Source: WHSW01 sp963729075 (GTDB taxonomy: Bacteria > Actinomycetota > Thermoleophilia > Solirubrobacterales > 70-9). Taken from it: a DNA stretch of 64,000 bases. Where the stretch lies: NCBI GenBank assembly GCA_963729075.1, contig CAVSMU010000017.1:1-64000 (forward strand). Direction: 5' to 3'. The notes beneath the pieces are model-generated. The model was not told where the DNA came from and did not search any database. It saw nothing but the letters and a program-made list of their open reading frames with translations. Positions within the stretch are counted from its first letter, which is position 1. Every line of letters starts with the position of its first letter. A program made the position numbers and the translations under genes. This document shows, one piece after another, positions 1 to 7,646 of the stretch.

Positions 1-131
1 TACCTGGCGCCGCGCAGGCCGTCGCGATAGAGGCCCCAAAGCCCGGGGTTGGGCTTTCCCGCCGCGGGGACGGCTGCAACGCCGGTCACGCTCATCGCCA
101 GGACGCAGACCAGTGCAAAAAGACGCTTCAT
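1..131 (-). CDS. secreted protein, N-terminal part only
   Basis: An ATG at 129-131 on the minus strand opens a frame that runs off the left edge (43 residues visible). The product begins MKRLFALVCVLAMSV, a typical signal peptide (basic start, hydrophobic core, VAA-type cleavage region), then a Gly/Pro-rich mature start. A purine-rich GGGGA lies about 7 nt upstream. The rest is outside the window, so no function can be given. Confidence 0.55.
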   Translation of the reverse strand, partial: MKRLFALVCVLAMSVTGVAAVPAAGKPNPGLWGLYRDGLRGAR

Positions 132-407
132 GATCATCCCCAATCCTCGACATCCCCCCGAACGGCCCAATGGTAGGCAGCGAGAGCAGGGCGAGTGTTC
201 CTTCCGTCGGATTCGTGCCAGGCAGCGGCCGCGTGACCGCTTTCTCTTTAAAGCGGTAGCGCGCTCGCGCGGCAGCCTTGCGCGAAGCGGTGGCCCACCA
301 CCTTGCTGCTTTCCATGGCCGGCCGTGTTAGCGCGTCGCCGCCTCGGCAGTCCATTGGGGGCCCGGCTGGTCTAGCTGCGGCGTACCACCACGCCCCCGT
401 CCCCCGT
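132..407. other. intergenic region without a recognised gene
   Basis: This stretch lies between the 3' end of the PRC-barrel operon and the start of the secreted-protein gene, both on the minus strand. The short frames across it have no family resemblance or ribosome binding site. The only structure I see is the hairpin at 236-257, listed separately. Confidence 0.5.
236..257 (-). terminator. possible terminator of the NRAMP/PRC operon
   Basis: Perfect 8-bp inverted repeat ACCGCTTT / AAAGCGGT with a 6-nt loop, about 150 nt beyond the last gene of the minus-strand operon. There is no clear U-tract, so it may be a weak terminator or a processing hairpin. Confidence 0.35.
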
Positions 408-650
408 CTACCTCGAGCACCGCTCCCATTCGATCAGATCCCGGTCGGCGGTCGGCTCTGGCTGTCTCCCGACGTCCAGCCCCAGCCGCTCGCGGATCCC
501 GCGGCCGCCGATCACCAGCCCGACGACCCGCATCTGCTCACCCTCCGAACCGCGACGCTGAAGCATCCTCACCCGGACGTCATGGACACGGCCAACATGC
601 TCGTCGTCCTCGCTGACCACCTCTGCCTCGAGCAGATCTGAGAGCAGCAT
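408..650 (-). CDS. PRC-barrel domain protein
   Basis: An 80-residue protein starting MLLSDLLEAEVVSEDDEHVG, which is the PRC-barrel pattern (Leu-Ser-Asp-Leu start, V-x-D/E-x-G-x-x-V, then a V-G-L-V-I-G strand). PRC-barrels are small beta-barrel modules that bind other proteins or RNA; the role here is unknown. A strong Shine-Dalgarno (GGAGGGGAGGG) precedes the ATG. The start overlaps the stop of the upstream PRC gene as TGATG, so the two are translationally coupled. It is the last gene of the lipoprotein-NRAMP-PRC-PRC operon, and the two PRC proteins may work as a pair. Confidence 0.75.
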   Translation of the reverse strand: MLLSDLLEAEVVSEDDEHVGRVHDVRVRMLQRRGSEGEQMRVVGLVIGGRGIRERLGLDVGRQPEPTADRDLIEWERCSR

Positions 651-996
651 CAGCCCTCCCCTCCCGGCGCCAGCCGCGCGAGGCGCCGGTCCCCGTCGGC
701 CAGACCGAGCTGGGCGGACGTTGAGGTCAGCTCGACGGTCGAATCGAAGTCGTCGACGACCTTCCACGAGACGCGGGTTCTGCCACTGGGGAAGTCCGCG
801 CGGCATGGCGGCGCAGGCGTCGCGGAAACCGCGCCGGAAGCGCACCTGGGCCGGCGATGATCGCGGCCACGTAGGTCGGCTGCCCCGGACCGCCCGAGAG
901 CTCGAGGTCGTCGACCTTCCCGCAGCGCCGGTCCTCGCTGTCGATCAAGTCGAGATCAAGCAGGCGATAGGCGAGGTCGAGCTCGGGATGCTCCAT
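650..996 (-). CDS. PRC-barrel domain protein (frameshifted)
   Basis: Begins MEHPELDLAYRLLDLDLIDS and continues with a PRC-like core (GKVDDLELSGGPG, YVAAIIAGPGA). The first frame runs to a stop at 727. The natural continuation (VVDDFDSTVELTSTSAQLGL) is in another frame and ends at 650 in a TGATG overlap with the next PRC gene. One base is missing near 787-795, where GGGG on the plus strand suggests a homopolymer error. Restored length is about 115 residues. The start overlaps the NRAMP stop (TGATG), which places it in the same operon. Whether the frameshift is a sequencing error or real cannot be settled here. Confidence 0.7.
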
Positions 997-2221
997 CAGC
1001 CACCTCCCGCGTTGGTGGCGATCAGCAGCGGGATCGCGGCAAGCGCGACGACACAGATCACCGCCAGATACACCCAACCGAAGAAGCTGGCCACGCGGCC
1101 GTTCGCGTGCTCGCCCATGAACGACCGGTCGCGGGCGACGAGCAGCACCGGGAGATAGGTGAGCGGCAGGATGACCACCGAGAGCACCACCGAGTACTCG
1201 GTCAGCTGGATCGGATCGACGCCCGTGGACACGATCACGTAACCCGCCGCGAACGCGGCCAGCCAGGCGAGCGTGAAGCGGGAGGCGGTCCGCTTCGGTC
1301 GGTATTTGCCCCACTCCCAGCCGAAGAACTGGGCCAGGTTGTAAGCGCTGGCAAACGCCGTATCGATCGCCGCTCCGGAGACGGCGAAGGCGATTCCGAT
1401 CAGTGCCAGGATCAGCCCGACCTCCCCAAGCGGGACATTGGCGCCAGCGCGACGGTGCCGATCATGTCCGGTTGCACACCGATCGGCTGCCAGACGGCTG
1501 CCGCGACCACCATCAGGCCGATCGACAGCAGGCCGCCGATCCCGAACCCGAGCACCGCGTTGAGCCGGTTGACTCCAAGGTCCTTCACCGTCCAGCGCTC
1601 CTCGACTCCACCCGAGGAATAGAAGTAGACCTCGTAGGGCATCAGCGCGGCGGCGATCAGGCCGACGACGAAGTAGCCGTATACCGCGAGCGAGTGGTCC
1701 GGGACGCTGGGCGTAAATCCGGCGCCTACCTCTCCCCAGTCGGGGCTCAGGTCGACGGCGGCTACCAGGTAGACGACCAGCAACAGGCCCATGTAGCCGA
1801 ATATCCGCTCGATCCACTCGAATGGCAGCCCCCAGCAGACGGCGAGCAGGAAGAGGACCGAGACCAGGACCATGGTCGCGTAGGGCGCGTCGAAGAAGAG
1901 CTCGAGCACCAGCGCCAGGCCACCGACCTCGGCGGCGAGCGTTAGCACGCTGAGCAGGACCGAGGCGATCATCGTCACCAGGCCCGCGCCGAACCCGAGT
2001 CGCTGCCGCACCACGTCGAGTACCGGCCGGCCCGTCACCGCGGCGATCCGGCCGCACATCTCGGCGAAGACCACGATCCCGACCACGCCGACGATCACCG
2101 CCCAGATCAGTCGGAAGCCGAACTCGGCGCCGGCCTGGGTGTTGAAGACCAGGTCGCCGATGTCGACGAACCCGCCGATCGCCGCCAGGATCCCGAGCGC
2201 GACCTGGAGCAGCTTCTTCAC
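996..2221 (-). CDS. NRAMP-family divalent metal transporter, divergent (frameshifted)
   Basis: Polytopic membrane protein of about 408 residues in two frames (2221 to about 1440, then about 1445 to 996), with one base lost near 1437-1450. About ten hydrophobic segments are visible. TM1 (VDIGDLVFNTQAGAEFGF) aligns with the NRAMP signature, but the canonical DPGN metal-binding motif reads DIGD. The TM6 methionine motif (normally MPH) reads MPYE. NRAMP proteins import Mn2+ or Fe2+ with protons; related clades carry other ions, and the changed TM1 motif leaves the substrate open. The start is GTG, overlapping the lipoprotein stop by 4 nt, and the stop overlaps the PRC gene. Family assignment is fairly safe; substrate is not. 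Confidence 0.7.
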
Positions 2222-2649
2222 AGCTGCTGCGCGAGCGCGTCGGTCTGATCCGCGAGCCGCCGCAATTGCGAGGCAGCCTCCGAGGCACCCGCGGCGTCGT
2301 CGGGCGCCGTCTCGACCTCGCCGATCGCCGATGAGGTGCGCTCGGCGAGGTCGATCGCGTGGGCGGTCGCGTCTCCCAGCCCCTCGGCGGGATGGGCATC
2401 GGTGAGCCGCTCGGCGCTGTGCTCGGCGGCATCGGAGAGCTCGCGCGCCTGGACCCGGGCGAAGGTACGTTTGGTGCTCTGATCGGCGACCTGCTCGGCG
2501 AGCACCGCGCCCTCCGCGGCGACCGAGTGGATCGAGCGCACCTCGCGCTGGAGCTCATCGGGACCGAGGGGCTCGCAGGCCGCCAGGGTCACCGCGACGG
2601 CCGCGAGCGCGACAGCGGCCAGGTGACGGATCGTTTGTGTGCGACGCAT
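2218..2649 (-). CDS. lipoprotein, first gene of the NRAMP/PRC operon
   Basis: A 143-residue protein with a signal peptide ending in the lipobox LAAC (Cys at about residue 25), so it should be lipidated and anchored outside the membrane. The mature part is Ala/Glu-rich and predicted helical, with heptad-like spacing that suggests a helical bundle or coiled coil. I recognise no domain. The stop overlaps the GTG start of the transporter gene by 4 nt, so the two are co-translated. A surface accessory role for the transporter is inference from this coupling. Confidence 0.7.
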   Translation of the reverse strand: MRRTQTIRHLAAVALAAVAVTLAACEPLGPDELQREVRSIHSVAAEGAVLAEQVADQSTKRTFARVQARELSDAAEHSAERLTDAHPAEGLGDATAHAIDLAERTSSAIGEVETAPDDAAGASEAASQLRRLADQTDALAQQL

Positions 2650-3264
2650 GCTCGATCGCCCGTTCCATTACCCCGAGAAGCGCCTCACCGAATCGGGCGA
2701 AACGTCACGCACTCGTAGCGCGCGGCGGACCAGGCAGCGTCGAGGCGACGGAATTGTCCCCCGAAAAGGGACCAAGGCTTGTCGGGCGCGAAGAACCTGA
2801 TGTAAGTGCCCAACCGGGGCTCGCGGTTCACCCGAAAGAGCGAACACCGCCTACCTGCTCAGAGTCAGTGCCGAGTTAGACCTCACCACTAGCGAGACAC
2901 TCAATGGCGAGCCCAAGCGGGCGGAGGCAAGCGATGCGAAGCGCATTCTGCTCGACCTAAGCGACCTCACGTTCATAGATTCGATTGGACTCGATGTTCT
3001 CGTCATGGCGCACCGACGCTCAGAGACGAACGGCATACCGCTTCGAGTTCACCCGTCGCCGGCCAGGTCCGTGAGGTGTTCGAGCTGAGCGGGAGGTCTT
3101 CGACCTCACCGACCGAGCTACGGACGCTCGTGAGCCAATTTAGTGCCACGGGACCGCTTACAACCTCGGAAGGCGGGGTACTCGGACCCTCCCTATCAAG
3201 GTAGGAACCGTTGTGGGGCCGCTCAAGCGGCTCCACGCCGTTGAAGCGAGTTGAGGAGACCGAG
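2650..3264. other. degenerate region with no intact gene
   Basis: No intact gene is visible between the lipoprotein start and the DUF2188 gene. The left part should hold the promoter of the minus-strand operon. The right part holds the STAS gene remnant listed separately. Frames are short and lack family resemblance. Confidence 0.5.
2852..3110 (+). pseudogene. STAS-domain anti-sigma-factor antagonist remnant
   Basis: One frame reads YLLRVSAELDLTTSETLN and then ILLDLSDLTFIDSIGLDVLV. This is the core of a SpoIIAA/STAS anti-anti-sigma factor, including the DS pair whose Ser is normally phosphorylated. There is no in-frame start codon upstream (a TGA closes the frame near 2799). At about 3055 the reading moves to another frame (GQVREVFELSG), which is the usual STAS C-terminus. 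The gene has therefore lost its start and suffered at least one frameshift. Confidence 0.65.
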
Positions 3265-3459
3265 ATGCCAGGCGGAGCAGTCCATACCGTGCACAAGGAC
3301 GGCGAGTGGATCAACCAAATCGAGGGCCAAGGCCAGGAGGCTGGCGCCTTTTCGACAAAGGACGAAGCGCAGGAGGCCGGTCGCGCGCTGGCGAAGCGAC
3401 TTGAGGTCGAGCACCTAATTCACAACGAGGACGGAACGATCCACGAACGCAACAGCTAA
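3265..3459 (+). CDS. DUF2188 domain protein
   Basis: A 64-residue protein matching the DUF2188 pattern: HTVHKDGEWINQIEG, then a short helix with DEAQEAGRALAK, and a C-terminal LIHNEDGTIHERNS strand. The function of DUF2188 is unknown. The ATG at 3265 is chosen over the upstream in-frame start because GAGGAG lies 7 nt before it and the domain begins there. It is the only clearly intact gene in the degenerate patch from 2.65 to 4.7 kb. Confidence 0.75.
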   Translation: MPGGAVHTVHKDGEWINQIEGQGQEAGAFSTKDEAQEAGRALAKRLEVEHLIHNEDGTIHERNS

Positions 3460-3684
3460 GGCAACGATCCGCGGGACGTTCCCGGCTGAGCCCTAGCTGC
3501 GTTCCACTGCGCGCGCATATTTCTCCTCAGCCACCGGCATGGAGGGTGCGCTGGCGGCGCAGCGTGGCGACGCACGACGACGTGCGACGCGCTCGACACG
3601 GTCGCGCTCACCGAGTTCAAGGACGCTTGGTTCGCTGAGGGACCGAAATTCGGACGGGCGAGACGAGCTGACCGCTATCAAGCG

Positions 3685-3870
3685 AGGCCCCGCTGCCTCA
3701 TGCGCCTCATCTCGTGTCGTGAAGATCCGCCAGCGCACCGCCGGCCCTCGAATGGTCCACACCTGAGGCAGGCGGTTTTCGACCGCAGCGCCGCTGGAGT
3801 GGCGGACGCCACGTTGATATGCGACCACCACGACATTTTCGCCAGCGGCGAGGATCTCTTCAGGCCTCAT
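3685..3870 (-). pseudogene. SnoaL/NTF2-like protein, C-terminal fragment
   Basis: The frame opens MRPEEILAAGENVVVV and continues RHSSGAAVENRLPQVWTIRG and RDEAHEAAG. This is the C-terminal half of a SnoaL-like cone domain (G-x-x-V-V-V, S-G-x-x-V-E, V-W-T-x-R-x-G). The N-terminal half is absent and the tail after EAAGP is unrelated. At its upstream end it meets a STAS fragment on the other strand, so the truncation looks like a recombination junction. Confidence 0.5.
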
Positions 3871-3879
3871 CTCGAACTC

Positions 3880-3963
3880 GGAAAACTCCGCGAGGAGCTC
3901 GGGCGCGCCGAGGCAAGCGAGACGAAGCGCGTCCTGCTCGACCGGTGCGACCTGCGGGGCGGA
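3880..3963 (+). pseudogene. short STAS-domain fragment
   Basis: The stretch LREELGRAEASETKRVLLDR followed by CDLRGG resembles the mid part of a STAS domain. It resembles the larger remnant at 2852-3110, which shares the pattern R-A-E-A-S-x-x-K-R-x-L-L-D. The phosphorylatable FIDS segment is missing. It is probably a decayed paralogue or a duplicated piece. Confidence 0.4.
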
Positions 3964-4473
3964 ACAGGCCAGGCCGTTAGTCGGTGGGTGGGGCGGAGCA
4001 ATCCGCCAACCCGCATCCTCCCGACCCGCACCCCGGGCCGTCTGATGCGGGGCTCCATTTCGGACCCCATCTCGGCGGGACGCGTTAGCCCCTGAAAAGG
4101 GTCCTCGGCCAAGTCAGCCGTCGTTATATCGTTTAGCTCCGCCAGCGAGGGAGGCGACAACCGCGAACTGCCTTCGCGCCGCTGGTCCAGCCGACGCGTC
4201 GCCCCGACCGTCGCGCTCGCCTGAAGCCGCGATCCGCCGAGGACCCGTCCGCAGGTGGAGCAGTGATGGCCGCTCGTCCACCAGCCAAGGGTTAGCGTGT
4301 AGCAGCCGCAGTGAAGGCAGAGAGTCGGCGGCACCGAGCGATCCTTCCGGTCGAGCGTCGGGCGTCCGAGCCGCAGCCGATCCCGAAGGGACTAGCTGGG
4401 CTATGGACGCGCCTATGGATCGCCCGTCCACCCGCACGCCGCTTGATCACTAGCACTTCGGGCCCTCGCAGCC

Positions 4474-4519
4474 GCCGACCCCACCCCCCCTCATAGTCAT
4501 TCAGGTGAGTGGGGTCGGC
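4474..4519. repeat. 11-bp inverted repeat upstream of the excisionase gene
   Basis: Perfect arms GCCGACCCCAC (4474-4484) and GTGGGGTCGGC (4509-4519) with a 24-nt centre. It sits about 210 nt upstream of the excisionase-like gene. It could be a terminator, an operator or a recombinase arm site; the sequence alone does not decide. Confidence 0.55.
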
Positions 4520-4732
4520 TGCAGCGAGGGCAAAGCGGTTCAGGAAGCGACGAGCGGATGGACGGGCGAGTGGACAGCAGGGTTAGGGAAGGGGAGATTG
4601 ATCTCTTATGGGGGTGGTTGTAAGGGGTGGGGTGGTCTCGGGCGGACTATTCAGCAGGTCGAGCCACTAGGGAGGTAGGAAGATCGGTGGCTTGCTTGAC
4701 GGCGGAGATGGCAACAGCGAGGAACGGCGGGA

Positions 4733-4993
4733 GTGGGGCAGCGAGGCCGAGATGCTGTGGTTCCGCTCGTGTTGTCGATCGATCAGGCGGCCGATGCGCT
4801 CGCGATCTCCCGCGACAGCTTCGAGCGTCACGTAATGGCTGATCTGCGACTGGTCCGAATCGGCCGCCGCCTGCTCGTCCCGGTGCACGAGCTCGAGCGC
4901 TGGATCGAGCGTGAAATGGCGATCCCGCTCGTTGCGGAGCTTTCGACCAGAGCGACTGAGCATGCGTTCGTGGGCGGACGCGGGGCGGAGTAG
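4733..4993 (+). CDS. excisionase-like helix-turn-helix DNA-binding protein
   Basis: An 86-residue protein with the MerR/excisionase-type winged-helix pattern: LSIDQAADALAISRDSFERH, then RLVRIGRRLLVPVHELERWI, typical of Xis-like and AlpA-like regulators. It would bind DNA at the attachment site or the integrase promoter. The start is taken as GTG 4733 (GGCGGGA upstream); a later in-frame GTG is possible because the domain starts at about residue 12. It ends 12 nt before the integrase start, so the two are probably co-transcribed. Confidence 0.7.
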   Translation: MGQRGRDAVVPLVLSIDQAADALAISRDSFERHVMADLRLVRIGRRLLVPVHELERWIEREMAIPLVAELSTRATEHAFVGGRGAE

Positions 4994-5005
4994 CTTCCGC
5001 TCCCG

Positions 5006-6196
5006 ATGGCGAGGCCGAGGCGAGTGCCGGAGGGAATCAGGATCCGGCACTCCCGCTCGTGCAGCTTCCGTGAGCACGGGCGGTGCGACTGCACGCCGAG
5101 CTTCGAGGCCTCTGCGTACGCCAAGCGCGATGGGAAGAAGGTGCGTCGAACCTTTGCGACGCTCACCGAAGCGAAGCGGTGGCGCACGGCGATGCTCAAG
5201 CTCTCTCACGACGGCGGGCCGCGCGCACCGGCGGCCACCACACTCCGCGATGCAGCCGAGACGTGGCTCTCCTCAGCGGAGCGTGGAGCGATCAGGACCC
5301 GATCCGGCGACCGCTACAAGCCGAGCGCGCTGCGCGGATATGAACAGGCTCTCAGGCTCCGGTTGGTGCCTCCCCTCGGTGCCCACAAGCTCTCGGAAAT
5401 CGGGCGGGCTGATCTACAACGCCTCGTGGCGCTGTGGCAGGAGGAGGGCCTGAGCGCGAGCTCCATCCGGAACACGGTTAACGCTCTCCGTGCGATCTAC
5501 CGGAGCTCCGACCTGACAGATGGATCGGTCGCAGTGAACCCAACGATCGGCCTCCGGCTGCCCGCGGTTCGCGGTGGGCGAGACCGGATTGCGACGCCCG
5601 ATGAGGCATCGCGACTGCTCGCGGCGTTGCCGGCAAGCGATCGGGCTTTGTGGGCGACTGCCCTCTACGCCGGTCTCCGAGCCGGAGAGCTCTGCGGCCT
5701 TGATTGGGAGCACGTCGACGTCGGCGGCGGCACGATCCGCGTCGTTCGCAGCTACGACCCGAAGGCAGGTTTCGTTGAGCCAAAGAGCCGCGCCGGGGTT
5801 CGCCGCGTGCCGATTGCGTCGGTGCTGCGCGAGCTGCTGATCGAGCATCGGCTGCTGACGGAGCGGCAGACCGGTCTCGTCTTTGGTCGGACTGCCGATT
5901 CTCCGGTCCAGCTCACGACGATCTACGGCCGCGCCGAGCGCTCATGGCGGAGCGCAGGCCTTAAGCCCATCGGTCTGCACGAATGCCGGCACACCTGCGC
6001 GAGCTACTTCATCGCCGCCGGCGTGAACGCGAAGACGCTGTCGACGTTCCTCGGCCACGCGAGCATCACCGTGACGCTGGATCGCTACGGGCACCTCTTC
6101 CCAGGATCTGAGGCCGAGGCAGCTGGGTTACTCGACGCGTATCTCGCCCGAGCGGACACCGGCATCCGACTCGCCCAGCTGGGTGAGGGAACCTAA
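5006..6196 (+). CDS. tyrosine-type site-specific recombinase (phage integrase family)
   Basis: A 396-residue integrase with an N-terminal Cys-containing arm-binding segment (residues 10-50), a SAM-like core-binding domain (about 75-175) and a catalytic domain (about 190-385). Catalytic residues are visible: Arg225 (GLRAGEL), Lys260 (KSRAGVRRVP), His325 and Arg328 (HECRHT), His351 (LGHASI) and the nucleophile Tyr361 (DRYGH). All are intact, so the enzyme may be active. It sits just downstream of the excisionase-like gene and beside tRNA-Ser(CGA). It would integrate and excise a mobile element at that tRNA. Confidence 0.9.
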   Translation: MARPRRVPEGIRIRHSRSCSFREHGRCDCTPSFEASAYAKRDGKKVRRTFATLTEAKRWRTAMLKLSHDGGPRAPAATTLRDAAETWLSSAERGAIRTRSGDRYKPSALRGYEQALRLRLVPPLGAHKLSEIGRADLQRLVALWQEEGLSASSIRNTVNALRAIYRSSDLTDGSVAVNPTIGLRLPAVRGGRDRIATPDEASRLLAALPASDRALWATALYAGLRAGELCGLDWEHVDVGGGTIRVVRSYDPKAGFVEPKSRAGVRRVPIASVLRELLIEHRLLTERQTGLVFGRTADSPVQLTTIYGRAERSWRSAGLKPIGLHECRHTCASYFIAAGVNAKTLSTFLGHASITVTLDRYGHLFPGSEAEAAGLLDAYLARADTGIRLAQLGEGT

Positions 6197-6435
6197 GACT
6201 GCGATGCCACGAGCAGCTGGTCGAGAGTCTGGTCGCCTGCACCGTTGAAGTAGGGGCGGGGGTCTGCCGAATGGTCTCAATCGAGTCCGCACCCACGAGC
6301 ACGATCTCGAAACCCTCCCGATCACATCCCGCAGGGTGCGCGCCCGGTGCGCGCCAGTCGTGCGCCCGTTCGTGCGGTCTCGAGCGGTCCTAAGCGGAAG
6401 GAGTCCGACCCCGATCGACCGACCTTCAAACGAGA

Positions 6436-6459
6436 AAAGCGCCTGCTAACAGGCGCTTT
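6436..6459. terminator. strong terminator hairpin after tRNA-Ser(CGA)
   Basis: A perfect 10-bp stem (AAAGCGCCTG / CAGGCGCTTT) with a CTAA loop and a short T-run on both sides. It lies 13 nt beyond the tRNA 3' end on the minus strand. It should end tRNA transcription and could also stop readthrough from the integrase gene. Confidence 0.8.
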
Positions 6460-6472
6460 CCCAACTCCTCAG

Positions 6473-6562
6473 CGGAGGGGGAGGGATTCGAACCCTCGAG
6501 CCGCCTATACGACGACTAACGGTTTTCGAGACCGCCGCATTCAACCACTCTGCCACCCCTCC
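6473..6562 (-). tRNA. tRNA-Ser (anticodon CGA)
   Basis: A 90-nt cloverleaf on the minus strand. The acceptor GGAGGGG pairs with CCCCTCC plus discriminator G. The anticodon loop CTCGAAA gives CGA (serine, UCG codons). A long variable arm typical of class II tRNA-Ser and a T-arm GAGGG-TTCGAAT-CCCTC are present. CCA is not encoded. Its 3' end faces the integrase gene and is the probable attachment site. Confidence 0.93.
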
Positions 6563-6606
6563 AGATGGCGGATTTCAAGGCTAGCGATGGGGCGGGCGAG
6601 TGGGGC

Positions 6607-7095
6607 TCAGACGCGGACGCCGGGGCCGGCGATCGCGTAGCGGAGGATCTCGACGACCTGCTCGGGCGTCTCGGCGGTCGCCATCGCAGCGCGGTCGACC
6701 TCCTTGAGCGAGTGCGTGAGGTCGGCGTCGTGCAGGGTCACGATCGGCTTGCCGAGGGCCGCGGCGTATCCCGCCTCGAAGGCGGCGTTCCACTGCCGGT
6801 ACTTGTCGCCGAACCGGACCACGACCACGTCGGCGCGGCGCAGCAGCGTCTGGGTGCGAACCGCGTTCACGCCGGCGCCCTTGTGGTCCTTCCAGAAGCC
6901 CTCGTCCTCGGGCCCGAGGATGTCGACGCCGACGTCGTCGGATGCACCGTGGTCGGTCACCGGCGCCAGCAGCTCGACCGGCAGCCCGGCGGTGCGCACA
7001 CCCTCGGCGATCCGCTCGCGCCAGTCCGAGTGGATCTCGCCTGAGAGATAGACGTTCCAGGTGCCGTCGGCCCCGTTTCCGTTCGCGTCCGCCAT
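6607..7095 (-). CDS. ytoQ: YtoQ family protein
   Basis: A 162-residue cytoplasmic protein matching the YtoQ family along its length: NVYLSGEIHSDWRERI, PVTDHGASDDVGVDILG, FWKDHKGAGVNAVRT and ADVVVVRFGDKYRQWNAAF. The fold resembles nucleoside 2-deoxyribosyltransferases, but no reaction is established for the family. The N-terminus has about ten extra residues (MADANGNGADG). The start is supported by a TAACAT box 7 nt upstream (leaderless promoter). It stands alone. Confidence 0.88.
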   Translation of the reverse strand: MADANGNGADGTWNVYLSGEIHSDWRERIAEGVRTAGLPVELLAPVTDHGASDDVGVDILGPEDEGFWKDHKGAGVNAVRTQTLLRRADVVVVRFGDKYRQWNAAFEAGYAAALGKPIVTLHDADLTHSLKEVDRAAMATAETPEQVVEILRYAIAGPGVRV

Positions 7096-7102
7096 CGGCT
7101 CG

Positions 7103-7108
7103 ATGTTA
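7103..7108 (-). promoter_or_regulatory. -10 box of a leaderless promoter (ytoQ)
   Basis: TAACAT on the minus strand ends 7 nt before the ytoQ ATG, leaving no room for a ribosome binding site. Confidence 0.5.
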
Positions 7109-7125
7109 GCCAGGGGCGGCCGCGA

Positions 7126-7596
7126 TCAGCGCTCCACCCGCTCCACCCCGCGGCCCGCGTGCCAGTGCTCGATCACGAGCTTGTCGCGGGCGTCGTTGAG
7201 CGCGACGACGACGGCCTCGTCGATCTCGGCGCGAAACAGGTGGAAGGTGCCCGGGGCCTCGGCGCCGCGGGCCTCGTAGAGCGTCCGCTTGCGCTCGTCA
7301 TCGACCTCCTCCGCGCGACCGGCGACCTTCGCGTCCCCCTCCCACTCCGGCGGGTCCGCGGTGCCGCTGTGCAGGGCGAAGCGGGGATCGCGACGCAGGT
7401 CGAGCGCCTTTCGCCCCTCCCACATCGAGCCGAACCAGAGATCGCCCTCCGCGAAGAACGCCTCGATCCCGCTGATCCGCGGCGAGCCGTCGCGGCGGAC
7501 GGTCGCGATCGTCTTGTGGACCCGGTCGTCGAACGACTTGCGCACTGCCTCGGCGAGCTCCGGGGCGCCGTCGACGATCTCCTGCCAGCGGGCCAC
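7126..7596 (-). CDS. pyridoxamine 5'-phosphate oxidase family protein
   Basis: A 156-residue split-barrel flavin-binding protein: HKTIATVRRDGSPRISGI (strand pair at the flavin site), DLWFGSMWEGRKALDLRRDP and FALHSGTADPP. Such proteins use FMN, FAD or F420; the cofactor here cannot be read from sequence. Start GTG at 7596, with a TATGAT box 6 nt upstream indicating a leaderless transcript. It is divergent from trpB2. A second, distant member of the same broad superfamily lies at 46395-46916. Confidence 0.8.
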   Translation of the reverse strand: MARWQEIVDGAPELAEAVRKSFDDRVHKTIATVRRDGSPRISGIEAFFAEGDLWFGSMWEGRKALDLRRDPRFALHSGTADPPEWEGDAKVAGRAEEVDDERKRTLYEARGAEAPGTFHLFRAEIDEAVVVALNDARDKLVIEHWHAGRGVERVER

Positions 7597-7602
7597 CTAC
7601 CG

Positions 7603-7608
7603 ATCATA
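7603..7608 (-). promoter_or_regulatory. -10 box of a leaderless promoter (PPOX-family gene)
   Basis: TATGAT on the minus strand ends 6 nt before the GTG start. Confidence 0.5.
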
Positions 7609-7646
7609 GAATCGGTTCGTCCCGGGCAACGGCGAGGAGGAAGACC

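Larger units (their letters stand above)
3460..4732. other. accessory region with gene fragments, no intact gene
   Basis: About 1.3 kb with no convincing complete gene. It contains a SnoaL-like C-terminal fragment (minus strand, 3685-3870), a second STAS fragment (plus strand, 3880-3963), a Cys/His-rich frame near 4230-4334, and an 11-bp inverted repeat at 4474-4519. The last 200 nt are G-rich and presumably carry the promoter of the excisionase/integrase pair. The mix of fragments on both strands suggests repeated insertion and deletion next to the tRNA-Ser integration site. Confidence 0.5.
4474..6473. mobile_element. tRNA-Ser-associated integration module (excisionase + tyrosine integrase)
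   Basis: An excisionase-like gene and a tyrosine recombinase lie head to tail and end about 280 nt from the 3' end of tRNA-Ser(CGA), the classic site for integrative elements. The adjoining 2.65-4.7 kb region holds decayed genes. I found no second copy of the tRNA 3' end, so the element boundaries are not defined; the left limit given is only the inverted repeat. It may be a relic, or the distal end may lie elsewhere. Confidence 0.45.

Noticed and set aside
996..2558. A 520-aa frame across the transporter region
   Set aside because: Only its second half is real (the C-terminal part of the NRAMP gene after a frameshift); the first half is Arg/Pro/Ser-rich shadow of the other frame.
4210..4334. 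Cys/His-rich minus-strand frame (LCLHCGCYTLTLG ... CSTCGR) resembling a zinc ribbon
   Set aside because: The remainder of the frame is low-complexity, there is no ribosome binding site, and the region is full of fragments. Not enough to call a gene.
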